A stretch of 38,776 nucleotides of DNA from an uncultured Bacteroidales bacterium (GTDB lineage Bacteria; Bacteroidota; Bacteroidia; Bacteroidales; Muribaculaceae), in assembly GCA_947173955.1 (NCBI GenBank), contig CAMWHE010000019.1, forward strand, positions 1 to 38,776. Reading direction: 5' to 3'. Position 1 is the first letter of the stretch. Every line of letters begins with the position of its first letter. Both the position numbers and the translations under genes were made by a program. Shown piece after piece: positions 7,640 to 16,359 of the stretch. The notes under the pieces were generated by a model, which worked only from the letters and a program-made list of their open reading frames with translations, made no database searches and had not been told where the DNA came from.

Positions 7640-9115
7640 CTAAAATCGCAATATGTATTCAGCACTGTCTTTGAAAGCATTGCATGATTCAAGATAATTA
7701 CGGGTTGTCTGAAAATCATTTCCGGTAATATTTGCACTGAACTGACGCGCTCTTGAAATCGCGCGTATAAATACGGACGGATCGCCTTTACGCGTCAATC
7801 TTCTGAGCGCATTAAGATAATCATCCCGAAAAACGGTGGGAATGATTATCTTGGACTGACCGGCCGCCACCAATTCCGTATTCATCATTATGCGCGATAT
7901 TCTTCCGTTTCCATCATTAAACGGATGCACCTCACTTATCATAAAGAGCATAAACAGCGATTTTGCAAACGGGTGTTCAAGAGCCCGATAAAATTCATAG
8001 CCCTTCCGAAGTGTACCCCTGACAAGCCTGTAATCGACAAAATGAGTATCTCCGGCATGATTGTTCATTGTCTTAAACATTCCCGGATGTCGGTCCGGAC
8101 GAGCTTTCATGAGAATTCTATGGCGCTCCTGCAGCAGTTCTATAAGTTCATCAAAAGAAGCAGGAGTCCTGCGCATTTCCCGTCGGCTTGCCACTAACAG
8201 AAATGTACCGAGCACATCATGCGAATCCTCGTTCCGGGCAGGCAACGGCAACCCGGTCTCAATAATCTGTCTGGCATCTTCGATTTCAAACTCAGTCCCC
8301 TCTATGTAGTTGGAAAAATAACTTTCAAAAAATGCAAAATTTCGGAAAGCTGCATTTTCGATATTCGGTTCATCAATATACGCGAACGGCTCATTATGAA
8401 GAGCTCCGAATAATGTCTCGAATAACGTGACTCTTTCGCTGTCAAAAGGCTCTCCTTTTGCTCTTGCTATTGAACTCGCGGATGACAAAATCCCGGATGG
8501 CTTAGTGGAAAGCATCGCACCAATAATGGCGTTCAGAGTCTCAAATTCATCTGTCATATCCAAATCACGGGCGATAGCACGAGCTTTATCCCTGAAAACA
8601 TTCAGACCGGACTCACCGTTGACTTGCAGAATACGTTCCAATTTGTCTTCGACAACTATCCGTGGCAGACATTTCGACACACTCAGACGGCTCCTGCCTT
8701 TCTGGAGATTTTCAAGCATTCTTCGCTCAGAACTTGAAATATAGAGATTTTCAATAAAAGGCATATCATTTTCCGTACCCATCGGGCCTTTCATCAGATG
8801 CACTGTCACGCCAGGAAGAGAAACATTCTTCGTATACGTATAAGTAAGGAAAAAATCGCCACTTTCCGTAGGCCTCATCTCATCAGCAGAACGATGGCTT
8901 ATGACCGCGTGGGGATATAACCGGCCAAGGATGTAAAACAAATTTCTTTTTATGATGATTTCAGGAGGATCATCCATATTCGTCGTGTATATCTTAGGAG
9001 CAATCTTACGCAAGATACCCTTTTTTATCATCTGGGTTTTATGCGCCGATTCGCTCTTATCGGATGTCGCCATCACTATTTCCATTACATTGGGTATTGT
9101 TTTTGTCTTTGCCAT
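7640..9115 (-). CDS. Fic-domain protein with AbiEi-like DNA-binding N-terminus
   Basis: 491 residues. Residues about 1-120 resemble the winged-helix and following domain of AbiEi-type antitoxins: G-I-L-R-K-I-A-P-K-I-Y-T, then P-H-A-V-I-S-H-R-S-A. The C-terminal half is a Fic domain with HPFNDGNGRISR at 397-408, the complete active-site motif for AMP transfer to target proteins. Ahead of it, S-N-Y-I-E-G at 268-273 fits the [ST]xxxE[GN] inhibitory helix, which places it with the Fic proteins that carry their inhibition in cis. A fused DNA-binding antitoxin-like part would allow autoregulation, and three copies of a 13-base repeat occupy the promoter. It is the only gene between two copies of the recA terminator region. 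Fic activity is confident; the AbiEi-like assignment is from sequence pattern. Confidence 0.85.
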   Translation of the reverse strand: MAKTKTIPNVMEIVMATSDKSESAHKTQMIKKGILRKIAPKIYTTNMDDPPEIIIKRNLFYILGRLYPHAVISHRSADEMRPTESGDFFLTYTYTKNVSLPGVTVHLMKGPMGTENDMPFIENLYISSSERRMLENLQKGRSRLSVSKCLPRIVVEDKLERILQVNGESGLNVFRDKARAIARDLDMTDEFETLNAIIGAMLSTKPSGILSSASSIARAKGEPFDSERVTLFETLFGALHNEPFAYIDEPNIENAAFRNFAFFESYFSNYIEGTEFEIEDARQIIETGLPLPARNEDSHDVLGTFLLVASRREMRRTPASFDELIELLQERHRILMKARPDRHPGMFKTMNNHAGDTHFVDYRLVRGTLRKGYEFYRALEHPFAKSLFMLFMISEVHPFNDGNGRISRIMMNTELVAAGQSKIIIPTVFRDDYLNALRRLTRKGDPSVFIRAISRARQFSANITGNDFQTTRNYLESCNAFKDSAEYILRF

Positions 9116-9200
9116 TTTTTCGATTAAGCCATAATTTATGCCACGAAGATAGTAGTTTTTTCGATTAAAACCCCAAAAAGCGGGTAGTTTTTTCGATTAA
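9115..9200 (-). promoter_or_regulatory. Promoter and three-repeat operator of the Fic gene
   Basis: The 13-base sequence TTTTTTCGATTAA (plus-strand reading) occurs at 9115-9127, 9156-9168 and 9188-9200. Copies 2 and 3 share a longer 17-base unit (from GTAG) 32 bp apart. On the minus strand TATCTTCG, one mismatch from TAnnTTTG, lies just after copy 2, with a TTTG about 22 bases further upstream. Copy 2 thus sits between the two promoter elements and copy 1 abuts the start codon. This layout suits repression by the gene's own AbiEi-like domain. Confidence 0.65.
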
Positions 9201-9218
9201 CAAATCTATGAAAACAGA

Positions 9219-9261
9219 CGAGCCGCCGTCGGGAGACAGCGGCTCGCTTGGTATGCAGAGG
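9219..9261. repeat. 43-bp direct repeat after recA (includes terminator hairpin)
   Basis: Identical to 7593-7635. It includes the 8-bp stem 9219-9226/9239-9246, which on the minus strand is followed by a T-rich stretch and probably terminates recA transcription. It starts 15 bases beyond the recA stop codon. Confidence 0.95.
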
Positions 9262-9275
9262 GTGTATGTGTCAGA

Positions 9276-10451
9276 TTAGTCTTCGTCGAGCTGGAGGTCG
9301 TCGTCGAGATCAGCATCAAGGTCGAGATCGTCAAGATCGTCGTCGGCAGCAGGCGCTTTTGCGGCAGCTGACGATGCTTTCGCAGCCGCCGCTTTCTTGC
9401 CGCCCTGAGAGTCGGCGCCCTTGAGGGCTTCCATGATTTTGGCTTCGAGCTCATCGGCAAGTTCGGGGTTGTCGAGCAGCACGCGCTTGGCTCCGTCGCG
9501 TCCCTGCGCTATCTTGGTGTCGCCGTAGCTGAACCATGAGCCGCTCTTCTTGATGATGCCGTATTCGACGCCGAGATCAAGTATCTCGCCTGTGCGGGAA
9601 ATACCCTCGCCGAACATGATGTCGAATTCGGCGCGCTTGAAGGGAGGCGCAACCTTGTTTTTTACGATTTTGACTTTCGTATGGCGTCCGAGCACATCCT
9701 CACCGTCCTTGACAGAGGTAGAGGGGCGGATGTCGACGCGCACGGATGCGTAGAATTTGAGCGCGTTGCCGCCGGTCGTCGTCTCTGCCGGGCCAAACAT
9801 CTGGCCGATATTGGCGCGGAGCTGATTGATGAAGATGCAGGCTGTGTTGGTGCGGGCGATAGCGCCGGTGAGCTTGCGCATTGCCTGCGACATCAGGCGT
9901 GCCTGCAGACCCATGTTGCGGTCACCCATGCCCCCCTCGATCTCGCTCTTGGGCACAAGAGCGGCCACGGAGTCGACCACGAGAATATCTATGGCCGACG
10001 AGCGTATGAGCTGCTCGGTGATTTCGAGAGCCTGCTCGCCGTTGTCGGGCTGAGAGATGAACAGGTTGTCAATGTCGACACCGAGTTTTTCGGCATAGAA
10101 GCGGTCGAAAGCGTGTTCGGCGTCGATGATGGCGGCGATGCCCCCCATCTTCTGAGCCTCGGCTATCGCATGGATAGCGAGAGTAGTCTTACCTGACGAT
10201 TCGGGTCCGTAGATTTCTGTAATACGTCCGCGCGGGAAACCGCCTACGCCGAGCGCGTAGTTGAGACCGATCGAACCTGTGGGGATCACTTCGACCTGCT
10301 CGATGGCGTCGTCGCCGAGCTTCATGATAGCGCCGCGGCCGAAGTCCTTCTCAATCTTGCCGAGAGCCTGCGCCAGAGCGTTGAGCTTGCTGGCCTTGGT
10401 GTCGACTTCGGGAGCGCCTTTTTTTGCTGTTGTCTTTTTAGCAGTTGCCAT
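9276..10451 (-). CDS. recA: Recombinase RecA
   Basis: 391 residues, full length. RecA polymerises on single-stranded DNA, drives strand exchange and, where SOS exists, triggers repressor self-cleavage. Visible features: Walker [10 protein letters not shown] at 82-90, the Walker B region (D-I-L-V-V-D-S), loop L1 with [10 protein letters not shown], and loop L2 ([15 protein letters not shown]). An Ala/Lys-rich linker ends in a very acidic tail (D/E/L runs), usual in Bacteroidetes. Two TATCTTTG promoter elements lie upstream. The 3' side carries the repeat-bounded Fic cassette, so the terminator here exists twice. Confidence 0.98.
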   Translation of the reverse strand: MATAKKTTAKKGAPEVDTKASKLNALAQALGKIEKDFGRGAIMKLGDDAIEQVEVIPTGSIGLNYALGVGGFPRGRITEIYGPESSGKTTLAIHAIAEAQKMGGIAAIIDAEHAFDRFYAEKLGVDIDNLFISQPDNGEQALEITEQLIRSSAIDILVVDSVAALVPKSEIEGGMGDRNMGLQARLMSQAMRKLTGAIARTNTACIFINQLRANIGQMFGPAETTTGGNALKFYASVRVDIRPSTSVKDGEDVLGRHTKVKIVKNKVAPPFKRAEFDIMFGEGISRTGEILDLGVEYGIIKKSGSWFSYGDTKIAQGRDGAKRVLLDNPELADELEAKIMEALKGADSQGGKKAAAAKASSAAAKAPAADDDLDDLDLDADLDDDLQLDED

Positions 10452-10500
10452 GTCTATATGTTTTTTGATTATTATTTCTGATTATGTGATTTTGATATTG

Positions 10501-10598
10501 CAAAGATACTATTGGTCATGGGCATCATTTTAGCATTACAACTGTAAATAATGTTAATTTCGCCATCCGGTTCTCAATGCTTTATAATCACAAAGATA
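10501..10598 (-). promoter_or_regulatory. Two possible recA promoters
   Basis: On the minus strand TATCTTTG occurs at 10501-10508 and again at 10591-10598. Both are exact matches to the Bacteroidetes -7 element TAnnTTTG, between the end of the AlbA_2 gene and recA. The nearer one is about 50 bases from the start codon. Confidence 0.6.
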
Positions 10599-10658
10599 AC
10601 AAACATTTCCGACACTCCCCCAATAAATCCCTCCAAAAATCCGATGACCTGCGCAATA

Positions 10659-11321
10659 TCACTGGTTGTCGGCGACGATGAGGCCGAACTGCCTGCCGTC
10701 GTGGCTGTAGCGGATGATGTCGAGGGCGAGCAGGTGGGTAATGGCGAGCCGGGTGGAGCGCACTGACGCGTGAGCGGCCACTGCGAGCTGCTGCAGGTCG
10801 AGTCCCGGCGTCGCGGCTATGAGGTCGATGAGGCGTGTCTCCGCGTCGTCGAGTGTCAGCAGGAGTCCGTCCGAATCGGCAGCGAGCCGCCATGCCTCGA
10901 CCATGAGCGCCGGAGCGGCAAGGTTTTCGTCCTTGACCCTGTAGTAGGCCGTCAGTTTGCCATCGGCTTCCTTGACCGACACAGGGCGCCTGGCGGCGCG
11001 TTCGACGCTTGCGATGAATACGACGGCACCACCCGAGGCCTTTATGGCCTCGAAATCGACGCTTACCCGCGGACTGCAATAGAGATCGGCGGCCTGCTCT
11101 ATCATGTAGATGTCTTCCTCAGAGCGCACGCCGGCTATCGTCCCGTTGTCCTTGACGCCGATGAGCAGCCGTCCGCCCGAGTGATTGGCAAAGGCGGAGA
11201 TGGAGCGGGCTATCTTGCGGGCGTCGGATATCAGGTATTTGAAGTCCTGCTGTTCGTGTTCGCCTTGGTCGATAAGCTGCTGCAGGCGGTGGAGGGCACG
11301 TGTGGGCCGGAGGTCTTTCAC
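10659..11321 (-). CDS. AlbA_2 (Schlafen-type) ATP-binding domain protein
   Basis: 220 residues starting at a GTG that overlaps the luxS stop codon (GTGA), so it is translationally coupled. Residues about 20-130 fit the AlbA_2 domain: E-x-x-x-x-D-F-K, then S-A-F-A-N-H-S-G-G-R-L-L-I-G-V-K-D-N-G. The C-terminal part (about 155-215) looks like a winged helix with an acidic connector. AlbA_2 proteins are widely annotated as putative transcriptional regulators or helper ATPases, but the biochemical role is not settled. Its place as last gene after mtnN and luxS is notable: it might sense or regulate the activated methyl cycle, though this is inference. Confidence 0.8.
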   Translation of the reverse strand: MKDLRPTRALHRLQQLIDQGEHEQQDFKYLISDARKIARSISAFANHSGGRLLIGVKDNGTIAGVRSEEDIYMIEQAADLYCSPRVSVDFEAIKASGGAVVFIASVERAARRPVSVKEADGKLTAYYRVKDENLAAPALMVEAWRLAADSDGLLLTLDDAETRLIDLIAATPGLDLQQLAVAAHASVRSTRLAITHLLALDIIRYSHDGRQFGLIVADNQ

Positions 11322-11803
11322 TCTGCGGGGTAGTTCAGATTGGCATCGCCGGCCTTCAGAAGCACTTCGTCGAGATAGCGCCGGGCCTCGATGCGGGCAT
11401 TGTCGAGGTTCATATATGAGTAGTTGCCGCAGTCGCGGGGCGACGCTCCGGGTATATCTCCTTCAAAGCCGGCAATAAATTGCATGGTCTCGATGATGAG
11501 TGGCAGGACGTCGCGGGGCGTATAGTCGCCGCAGAGCAGCAGATAGTTGCCCGTCCGGCATCCCATCGGCCCCCAGTAGACGATACGGTCAGCCCAGACA
11601 GGATGATTGCGCAGGAAGGTGGCGGCGAGATGCTCCATGGCGTGGAGAGTGGCGCCGTCGACGGGCGCCTGACGGTTTGGCTCCGACATACGGACATCGA
11701 AAGTCGTGATTACGTCGCCCGACGGGGTCACATCGCGGCGTGACAGGTAGAGACCGCGCAGGAGATTGAGATGGTTGACGGTGAAGCTGGCTATCTTTTT
11801 CAT
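11318..11803 (-). CDS. luxS: S-ribosylhomocysteine lyase LuxS
   Basis: 161 residues, the normal size for the family. It cleaves S-ribosylhomocysteine to homocysteine and DPD, the precursor of autoinducer-2, in the cytoplasm. The metal site is complete: His54 and His58 in H-A-M-E-H, and Cys125 in P-R-D-C-G-N-Y. The catalytic Cys82 lies in G-C-R-T-G and Glu57 is present. Its ATG overlaps the mtnN stop codon (ATGA). The substrate is the product of the upstream enzyme, so the two genes encode consecutive steps in recycling S-adenosylhomocysteine. Confidence 0.97.
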   Translation of the reverse strand: MKKIASFTVNHLNLLRGLYLSRRDVTPSGDVITTFDVRMSEPNRQAPVDGATLHAMEHLAATFLRNHPVWADRIVYWGPMGCRTGNYLLLCGDYTPRDVLPLIIETMQFIAGFEGDIPGASPRDCGNYSYMNLDNARIEARRYLDEVLLKAGDANLNYPAE

Positions 11804-12486
11804 TCGGGTAGGGTCAGCAGGAGCTGATGCAGGAGATTAAATGTGTGTTCGGGAGCCTGTTCCCAGAAATTCTCATATTGGGCGATATTGTCAGCACCGC
11901 CGGGAGTGTCGCTGATGACGCGCATCACCAGGAAGGGCACACCGTTGAGATGACAGGTCTGGGCTATGGCGGCCGACTCCATGTCGACAGCCATCACGTC
12001 GGGATAAAGCTCGCGGAAGGCGGCTACCTCCTCGGGGCGTGACACGAAGATGTCGCCCGAGGCTATGAGGCCGCGATGTACTGACGGATCGCCGTCGAAG
12101 ACCGGCATTGACGTGACAGCCGGCGCCGAGCGGAAGAAACGCGGACATCCTGCCGCCTCGCCCCACTCCGTTCCGGGGCCGCACCATACGTCGTGATAGG
12201 CTATACGCTCGCCGACCACTACGTCCATTATGCGGGCATCGCCGCCCGTGCCGCCGGCCACGCCGGTGTTGATTATGAGTTCAGGCTTGAATTCACGCAG
12301 CATGGTCAGTGTGCCGAGGGCCGCGTTGACCTTGCCTATGCCGCACTGCATGGCGACGACTTCATGCGCCCCGATGCGGCCGATATGGAATGTGTAGCCG
12401 CCCGCCTCCACTGTGCGCGGAGCCGAAAGGAGCGGAAGCAGGAGGCGGAGCTCCTTGCCCATTGCTACTATTACACCTATTTTCAT
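11800..12486 (-). CDS. mtnN: 5'-methylthioadenosine/S-adenosylhomocysteine nucleosidase
   Basis: 228 residues. It removes adenine from S-adenosylhomocysteine and methylthioadenosine, supplying S-ribosylhomocysteine for LuxS. Landmarks: N-terminal K-I-G-V-I-V-A-M with Glu12, N-T-G-V-A-G-G at about 73-79, V-D-M-E-S with Glu170, and R-V-I-S-D-T-P-G with Asp193. These match the catalytic residues of the Pfs family. It is the first gene of a three-gene operon with overlapping coding ends. The promoter is probably the TATCTTTG at 12563-12570, which faces the next gene's promoter. Confidence 0.95.
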   Translation of the reverse strand: MKIGVIVAMGKELRLLLPLLSAPRTVEAGGYTFHIGRIGAHEVVAMQCGIGKVNAALGTLTMLREFKPELIINTGVAGGTGGDARIMDVVVGERIAYHDVWCGPGTEWGEAAGCPRFFRSAPAVTSMPVFDGDPSVHRGLIASGDIFVSRPEEVAAFRELYPDVMAVDMESAAIAQTCHLNGVPFLVMRVISDTPGGADNIAQYENFWEQAPEHTFNLLHQLLLTLPE

Positions 12487-12562
12487 ACTATCGCTGACTT
12501 ATTAGCCTGTTACAGTTTTAAAATATCAAAACTTTAACACTGAATCGGCTGTTGTTATAGTG

Positions 12563-12590
12563 CAAAGATAATCAATAATGATTATATTTG
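12563..12590. promoter_or_regulatory. Divergent promoter pair, mtnN operon and DUF308-type gene
   Basis: TATCTTTG on the minus strand (12563-12570) serves mtnN-luxS. TATATTTG on the plus strand (12583-12590) serves the membrane protein gene. Both fit TAnnTTTG. Confidence 0.65.
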
Positions 12591-12624
12591 CCATCAAAAT
12601 CTACCCCCTCTTATATTAATAATT

Positions 12625-13221
12625 ATGAAATCAAAGTCTTTTATCGTAGGCAGTATCATCATCTTTGCCATCGGCCTTATCGTATGTCTGATCCACAATA
12701 ATGCCGGCGTAATCAATTCGCTGCTGCTCATCACCGGGCTCCTCTTCCTGATTCCCGGAGTGCTCAATCTGCTGGCTCTCCTCGATCGCCGCGGCAAGGA
12801 GGCGGAGAAGAAACCGTCGGGCATGACCCTGATGATCAGCTGGGTATCGACAGTAGCCGCCATCATCCTCGGCGCTATGATTGTGATAACCCCCGATTCG
12901 TTCCGCTCCGAATTTCTGTTTATAGTCGGCGCGCTACTGGCGCTGTTCGCCATCTCGCTGATTTATTCGATGGCCGTCAACCTGCGTGCCGTCAAGCTCC
13001 CCGCGTGGATGTACGTCATGCCCGGCCTCGTGCTTGTCGATGGCGTGGTGCTCGCCTGCAACTTCATCAAGCATGAAAACACTCAGGCACTGATGATGGG
13101 TATCGGCCTGATGGTGATCTCGGCAGCATTTTTCGTGACGCTCATATATGTAGGAGCCTACAACCGCTCGCAGAAGAACGGCGCCCCCTCACCTAAGAGC
13201 GATCTGCCCGAAAAGGTCTGA
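12625..13221 (+). CDS. DUF308/HdeD-like multi-pass membrane protein
   Basis: 198 residues with six hydrophobic segments (about 7-25, 30-55, 67-90, 95-118, 124-145, 155-177) in pairs, and a basic loop D-R-R-G-K-E after the second. The layout and length fit the DUF308 (HdeD-like) family of inner-membrane proteins, whose molecular role is poorly known. The cytoplasmic tail is short and hydrophilic. A TAnnTTTG element lies 35 bases upstream. The GH27 gene follows after 73 bp on the same strand, and no terminator is apparent between them. No functional link is evident. Confidence 0.7.
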   Translation: MKSKSFIVGSIIIFAIGLIVCLIHNNAGVINSLLLITGLLFLIPGVLNLLALLDRRGKEAEKKPSGMTLMISWVSTVAAIILGAMIVITPDSFRSEFLFIVGALLALFAISLIYSMAVNLRAVKLPAWMYVMPGLVLVDGVVLACNFIKHENTQALMMGIGLMVISAAFFVTLIYVGAYNRSQKNGAPSPKSDLPEKV

Positions 13222-13294
13222 ACCGAAAATCTCCGGCCGTCAAACCGACCCATTTATCTCACATCTTTAACCAATTATTATCCTGAACAATAGC

Positions 13295-16150
13295 ATGAAG
13301 AAACTTTTATTGACAGCCGCGCTGTCGCTTGCCGGCATGACCCTGTCGGCTCAGGACGGCCGTGGCCCGCTGTTTCACTCCTGGGCTGTCACACCTCCTA
13401 TGGGTTGGAACTCATGGGACTGCTATGGTCCTACAGTAGTGGAATCTGAAGTAAAGGCCAACGCCGACTACATGGCCGAAAATCTGGCCTCCCACGGCTG
13501 GGAATACGTGGTGGTCGACATCCGCTGGTTTGTAGAGAATGACAAGGCCGGCGGCTACAATCAGACCAACCCGAAATATGTCTACGACGAATGGGGTCGC
13601 TACACCCCCGCCGTCAACCGCTTCCCCTCGGCAGCCGACGGTAAAGGATTCAAGCCTCTGGCCGACTATGTACACTCCAAGGGGCTGAAATTCGGCATCC
13701 ACATCATGCGCGGCCTGCCCAAGGAGGCGGCCAACCGCAAATTCCCCGTCAAAGGCACCGACGGAATCACCCTCGACATGATCGCCTCCACCGACTCGGC
13801 CTGCACATGGCTCCGCGACAACTATAAGGTAGACTACCGCAAGCCCGGAGCCCAGGAATACTATAACTCTATATTCGATCTCTACGCCGAATGGGGCGTA
13901 GACTTCATCAAGGTCGACGACCTCTCGCGACCCTACCACACGGCTGAGGTCGAGATGATCCGCAAAGGCATTGACCAGACCGGCCGCCCGATGGTGCTCT
14001 CCATCTCTCCCGGCGAGACGCCGATCGACCGCGTCGACCATGTGGCCGCCCACGCCAATATGTGGCGCACCGTCGACGACTTCTGGGACAACTGGAGCCA
14101 GCTCAACTATCAGTTCGGCATCTGCGCCAAGTGGGCACCGCACATCGCTCCCGGCACATGGCCCGATGCCGATATGCTCCCTCTGGGCAGGATCTCCATC
14201 CGCGGCGAACGTGGCGCCGAGCGCTGGTCAGGCTTCACCCCTGACGAGCAGCTGACGATGATGAATCTCTGGACGATCTTCAAGTCGCCGCTGATGTTCG
14301 GAGGCGATATGCCCCAGAACGACGAGGCCACCAACGCCCTGCTGACCAATGACGATGTGCTCTATATGCATCACTACTCAGCCGGCAACCGTCAGGCCCG
14401 CAACCTCAACAACCACATTACCTGGACAGCCGTCGACCCGGCCAACGGCGACCGCTTCGTAGCCCTCTTCAACACCGGCGGCAGCGAGTTCCTCGCTCCG
14501 GCCGACGCCCTCTTCCGCTCCGGCACGATCTCCTATCTGACCACAGGCCATGCCACCGATGTCCATGCCGATATTCCCGAGGGTACCCGTCAGCTCTATC
14601 TGATAGTGACCGACGGCGGCGACGGCTTCGACTCCGACCATGCCGACTGGATCAACCCTGTGCTGACTCTGAAAGACGGCTCCAAGGTCGATCTGACGAC
14701 TCTCACCCCCCTGCGCAAGACCGTAGGCTGGGGCTCGCTCCATGTCAACACCAACATCGAGGGGGGCAAACTCTCTGTCGACGGCGTGAAGTATGACAAG
14801 GGTCTGGCTGTTCATGCCAATTCCGTAGTTGTCTTCGACCTCCCTGAGGGCACGACCGCCTTCGACGCTATCGGCGGCATTGACAACACCGGTTCCGACC
14901 AGGGCAGCAAATGCTCGGTGGAATTCTTCGTGTTCGCCTATGACCCGACCTATCGCGACGAGTGGACCGACCAGTGGACAGCCGGCAACAAGGAAATCAA
15001 GATCGACCCGACCCACCAGGCCGCCTGCAGCGGCTACATCTCGCGCCTGAGCGATTATGACTATGTCGATCTTGAAGCACCCGTAGCCGGTGCCGAACGG
15101 CTCTTTCTCGTTGTCACCAACGGCGGCGACGGCTTCGCCTACGACCATGCCGACTGGGTCAACCCGGTTCTCGTCAAGGCCGACGGCACTGAAGTGTCGC
15201 TCACCACACTCAAGTGGGCTTCCGATGTCGTCAACGGCTACAACCAGCTCCCCCGACTCAACCGCAACAACGACGGCAACACGCTCAACATCGGCGGAAC
15301 GACCTATGAATATGGTATCGGCTGCAACTCTCCCGCTGTCATACCCTTCGACCTCCCCGCCGGACACGACTATGTCACTTTCCGCACACGCGTAGGCCTC
15401 GACTATGACACCCGCAACGCACCCGAGGGCGCTACCGTCGAATTCCGCGTATTCACCACCGACCCGACTCCCGACAATTCGGCCGACGTCACCCTCGACC
15501 TCGCTCTCGCCGGACTTGCCGCCGGCCAGCAGGCTGTAGTCAAGGATATGTGGACAGGAGAGAATGTCGGCACCTATTCCGACTCGGAACTCAAACCCTA
15601 CCTGCGCGAACACGCAAGCGCGCTCTACCGTGTCACACCGCTCGGCCGCAAGGAGGGCGCCACCGTCTCGCTGACAGCTTCATCTGAATCCGGTGACTAT
15701 GCATCGCCGTTCACCCTGACTGCCACCGTCGCCTCCGACGCTCCTGCTGAGGGTGCCTACATCCAGCTTCTGCAGGACGGCAACGTGATCGCCACCCTGC
15801 CGCTTGGCGAGAACAATACGGCCACCTACCTCCACGCCGGCCTTGACACCGTCACCGGGCATATCTTCACCGCCCGCTATAGCGGCACCCCGGCTGTGGC
15901 TCCCGCCGTATCGTCAGAACTGAGCCTGTCGGCTGCCGGTGTCGACAGCGTCACCGCCGCTCCCGAAGGCCTTGAGATAGAAGCCGACGACGGCGCGCTG
16001 ACAGTTACCGCAGACAAAGCCTGCAAGCTGCTTGTCTACACCACTGCAGGCCGCCTGGCAGTGTCAGCCGACCTCGTCGAGGGACTCAACCGCATCCCCC
16101 TCGCCCCCGGCATATACCTTGCCGCCGGCGCCCTCTATTACGTCCGCTGA
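13295..16150 (+). CDS. GH27 alpha-galactosidase-like enzyme with NPCBM-type modules
   Basis: 951 residues, exported (signal peptide about 1-19). The GH27 barrel covers about 30-410: T-P-P-M-G-W-N-S-W-D near the start, K-V-D-D with nucleophile Asp208, and W-R-T-V-D-D with acid/base Asp262. A P-D-A-D-M-L loop corresponds to the G-W-N-D-P-D-M-L loop of known members. After the barrel there are two related blocks, each with G-G-D-G-F and D-H-A-D-W (from about 440 and 610) followed by G-x-x-x-x-N-S and F-D-L-P strands. These fit NPCBM carbohydrate-binding modules. A beta-rich segment follows, then a short C-terminal module ending G-I-Y-L-A-A-G, similar to sorting or adhesion tails on Bacteroidales surface enzymes. 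It should release terminal alpha-galactose (or N-acetylgalactosamine) from host or plant glycans. The exact substrate cannot be read from sequence. Confidence 0.9.
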   Translation: MKKLLLTAALSLAGMTLSAQDGRGPLFHSWAVTPPMGWNSWDCYGPTVVESEVKANADYMAENLASHGWEYVVVDIRWFVENDKAGGYNQTNPKYVYDEWGRYTPAVNRFPSAADGKGFKPLADYVHSKGLKFGIHIMRGLPKEAANRKFPVKGTDGITLDMIASTDSACTWLRDNYKVDYRKPGAQEYYNSIFDLYAEWGVDFIKVDDLSRPYHTAEVEMIRKGIDQTGRPMVLSISPGETPIDRVDHVAAHANMWRTVDDFWDNWSQLNYQFGICAKWAPHIAPGTWPDADMLPLGRISIRGERGAERWSGFTPDEQLTMMNLWTIFKSPLMFGGDMPQNDEATNALLTNDDVLYMHHYSAGNRQARNLNNHITWTAVDPANGDRFVALFNTGGSEFLAPADALFRSGTISYLTTGHATDVHADIPEGTRQLYLIVTDGGDGFDSDHADWINPVLTLKDGSKVDLTTLTPLRKTVGWGSLHVNTNIEGGKLSVDGVKYDKGLAVHANSVVVFDLPEGTTAFDAIGGIDNTGSDQGSKCSVEFFVFAYDPTYRDEWTDQWTAGNKEIKIDPTHQAACSGYISRLSDYDYVDLEAPVAGAERLFLVVTNGGDGFAYDHADWVNPVLVKADGTEVSLTTLKWASDVVNGYNQLPRLNRNNDGNTLNIGGTTYEYGIGCNSPAVIPFDLPAGHDYVTFRTRVGLDYDTRNAPEGATVEFRVFTTDPTPDNSADVTLDLALAGLAAGQQAVVKDMWTGENVGTYSDSELKPYLREHASALYRVTPLGRKEGATVSLTASSESGDYASPFTLTATVASDAPAEGAYIQLLQDGNVIATLPLGENNTATYLHAGLDTVTGHIFTARYSGTPAVAPAVSSELSLSAAGVDSVTAAPEGLEIEADDGALTVTADKACKLLVYTTAGRLAVSADLVEGLNRIPLAPGIYLAAGALYYVR

Positions 16151-16213
16151 CCACCCGGGAGGTATAGACTATCCGCTAAAACAGCTATCTTAGCTAAGAC
16201 ATAACAACATCAT

Positions 16214-16293
16214 TAAACAGCAAGGAGACTGCCGGTTATGACAGCCTCCTTATTGTATTGCTTTAGGGTCTGAGACGGCGTCAGCAGGCGGTG
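16214..16293. repeat. 80-bp direct repeat, distal copy of the GH20 3' end and terminator
   Basis: Ungapped match (73/80) to 17423-17502. It carries a degraded copy of the last GH20 codons and of the terminator hairpin (16222-16251). Two stem positions (16228 and 16241) have become A, giving two A-C mismatches. It now also lies after the GH27 gene. Confidence 0.9.
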
Positions 16294-16359
16294 TTCACAG
16301 AGAATATTCAAAATCCTTTTGTAATATATAGATGCATCAGATGGTATTTTAAGGATACA

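Noticed and set aside
14378..15613. Long open frame (about 410 codons) on the minus strand
   Set aside because: It is antisense to the GH27 gene, and its translation is Gly/Val/Ala-rich with no domain pattern. It is an effect of GC-biased third positions.
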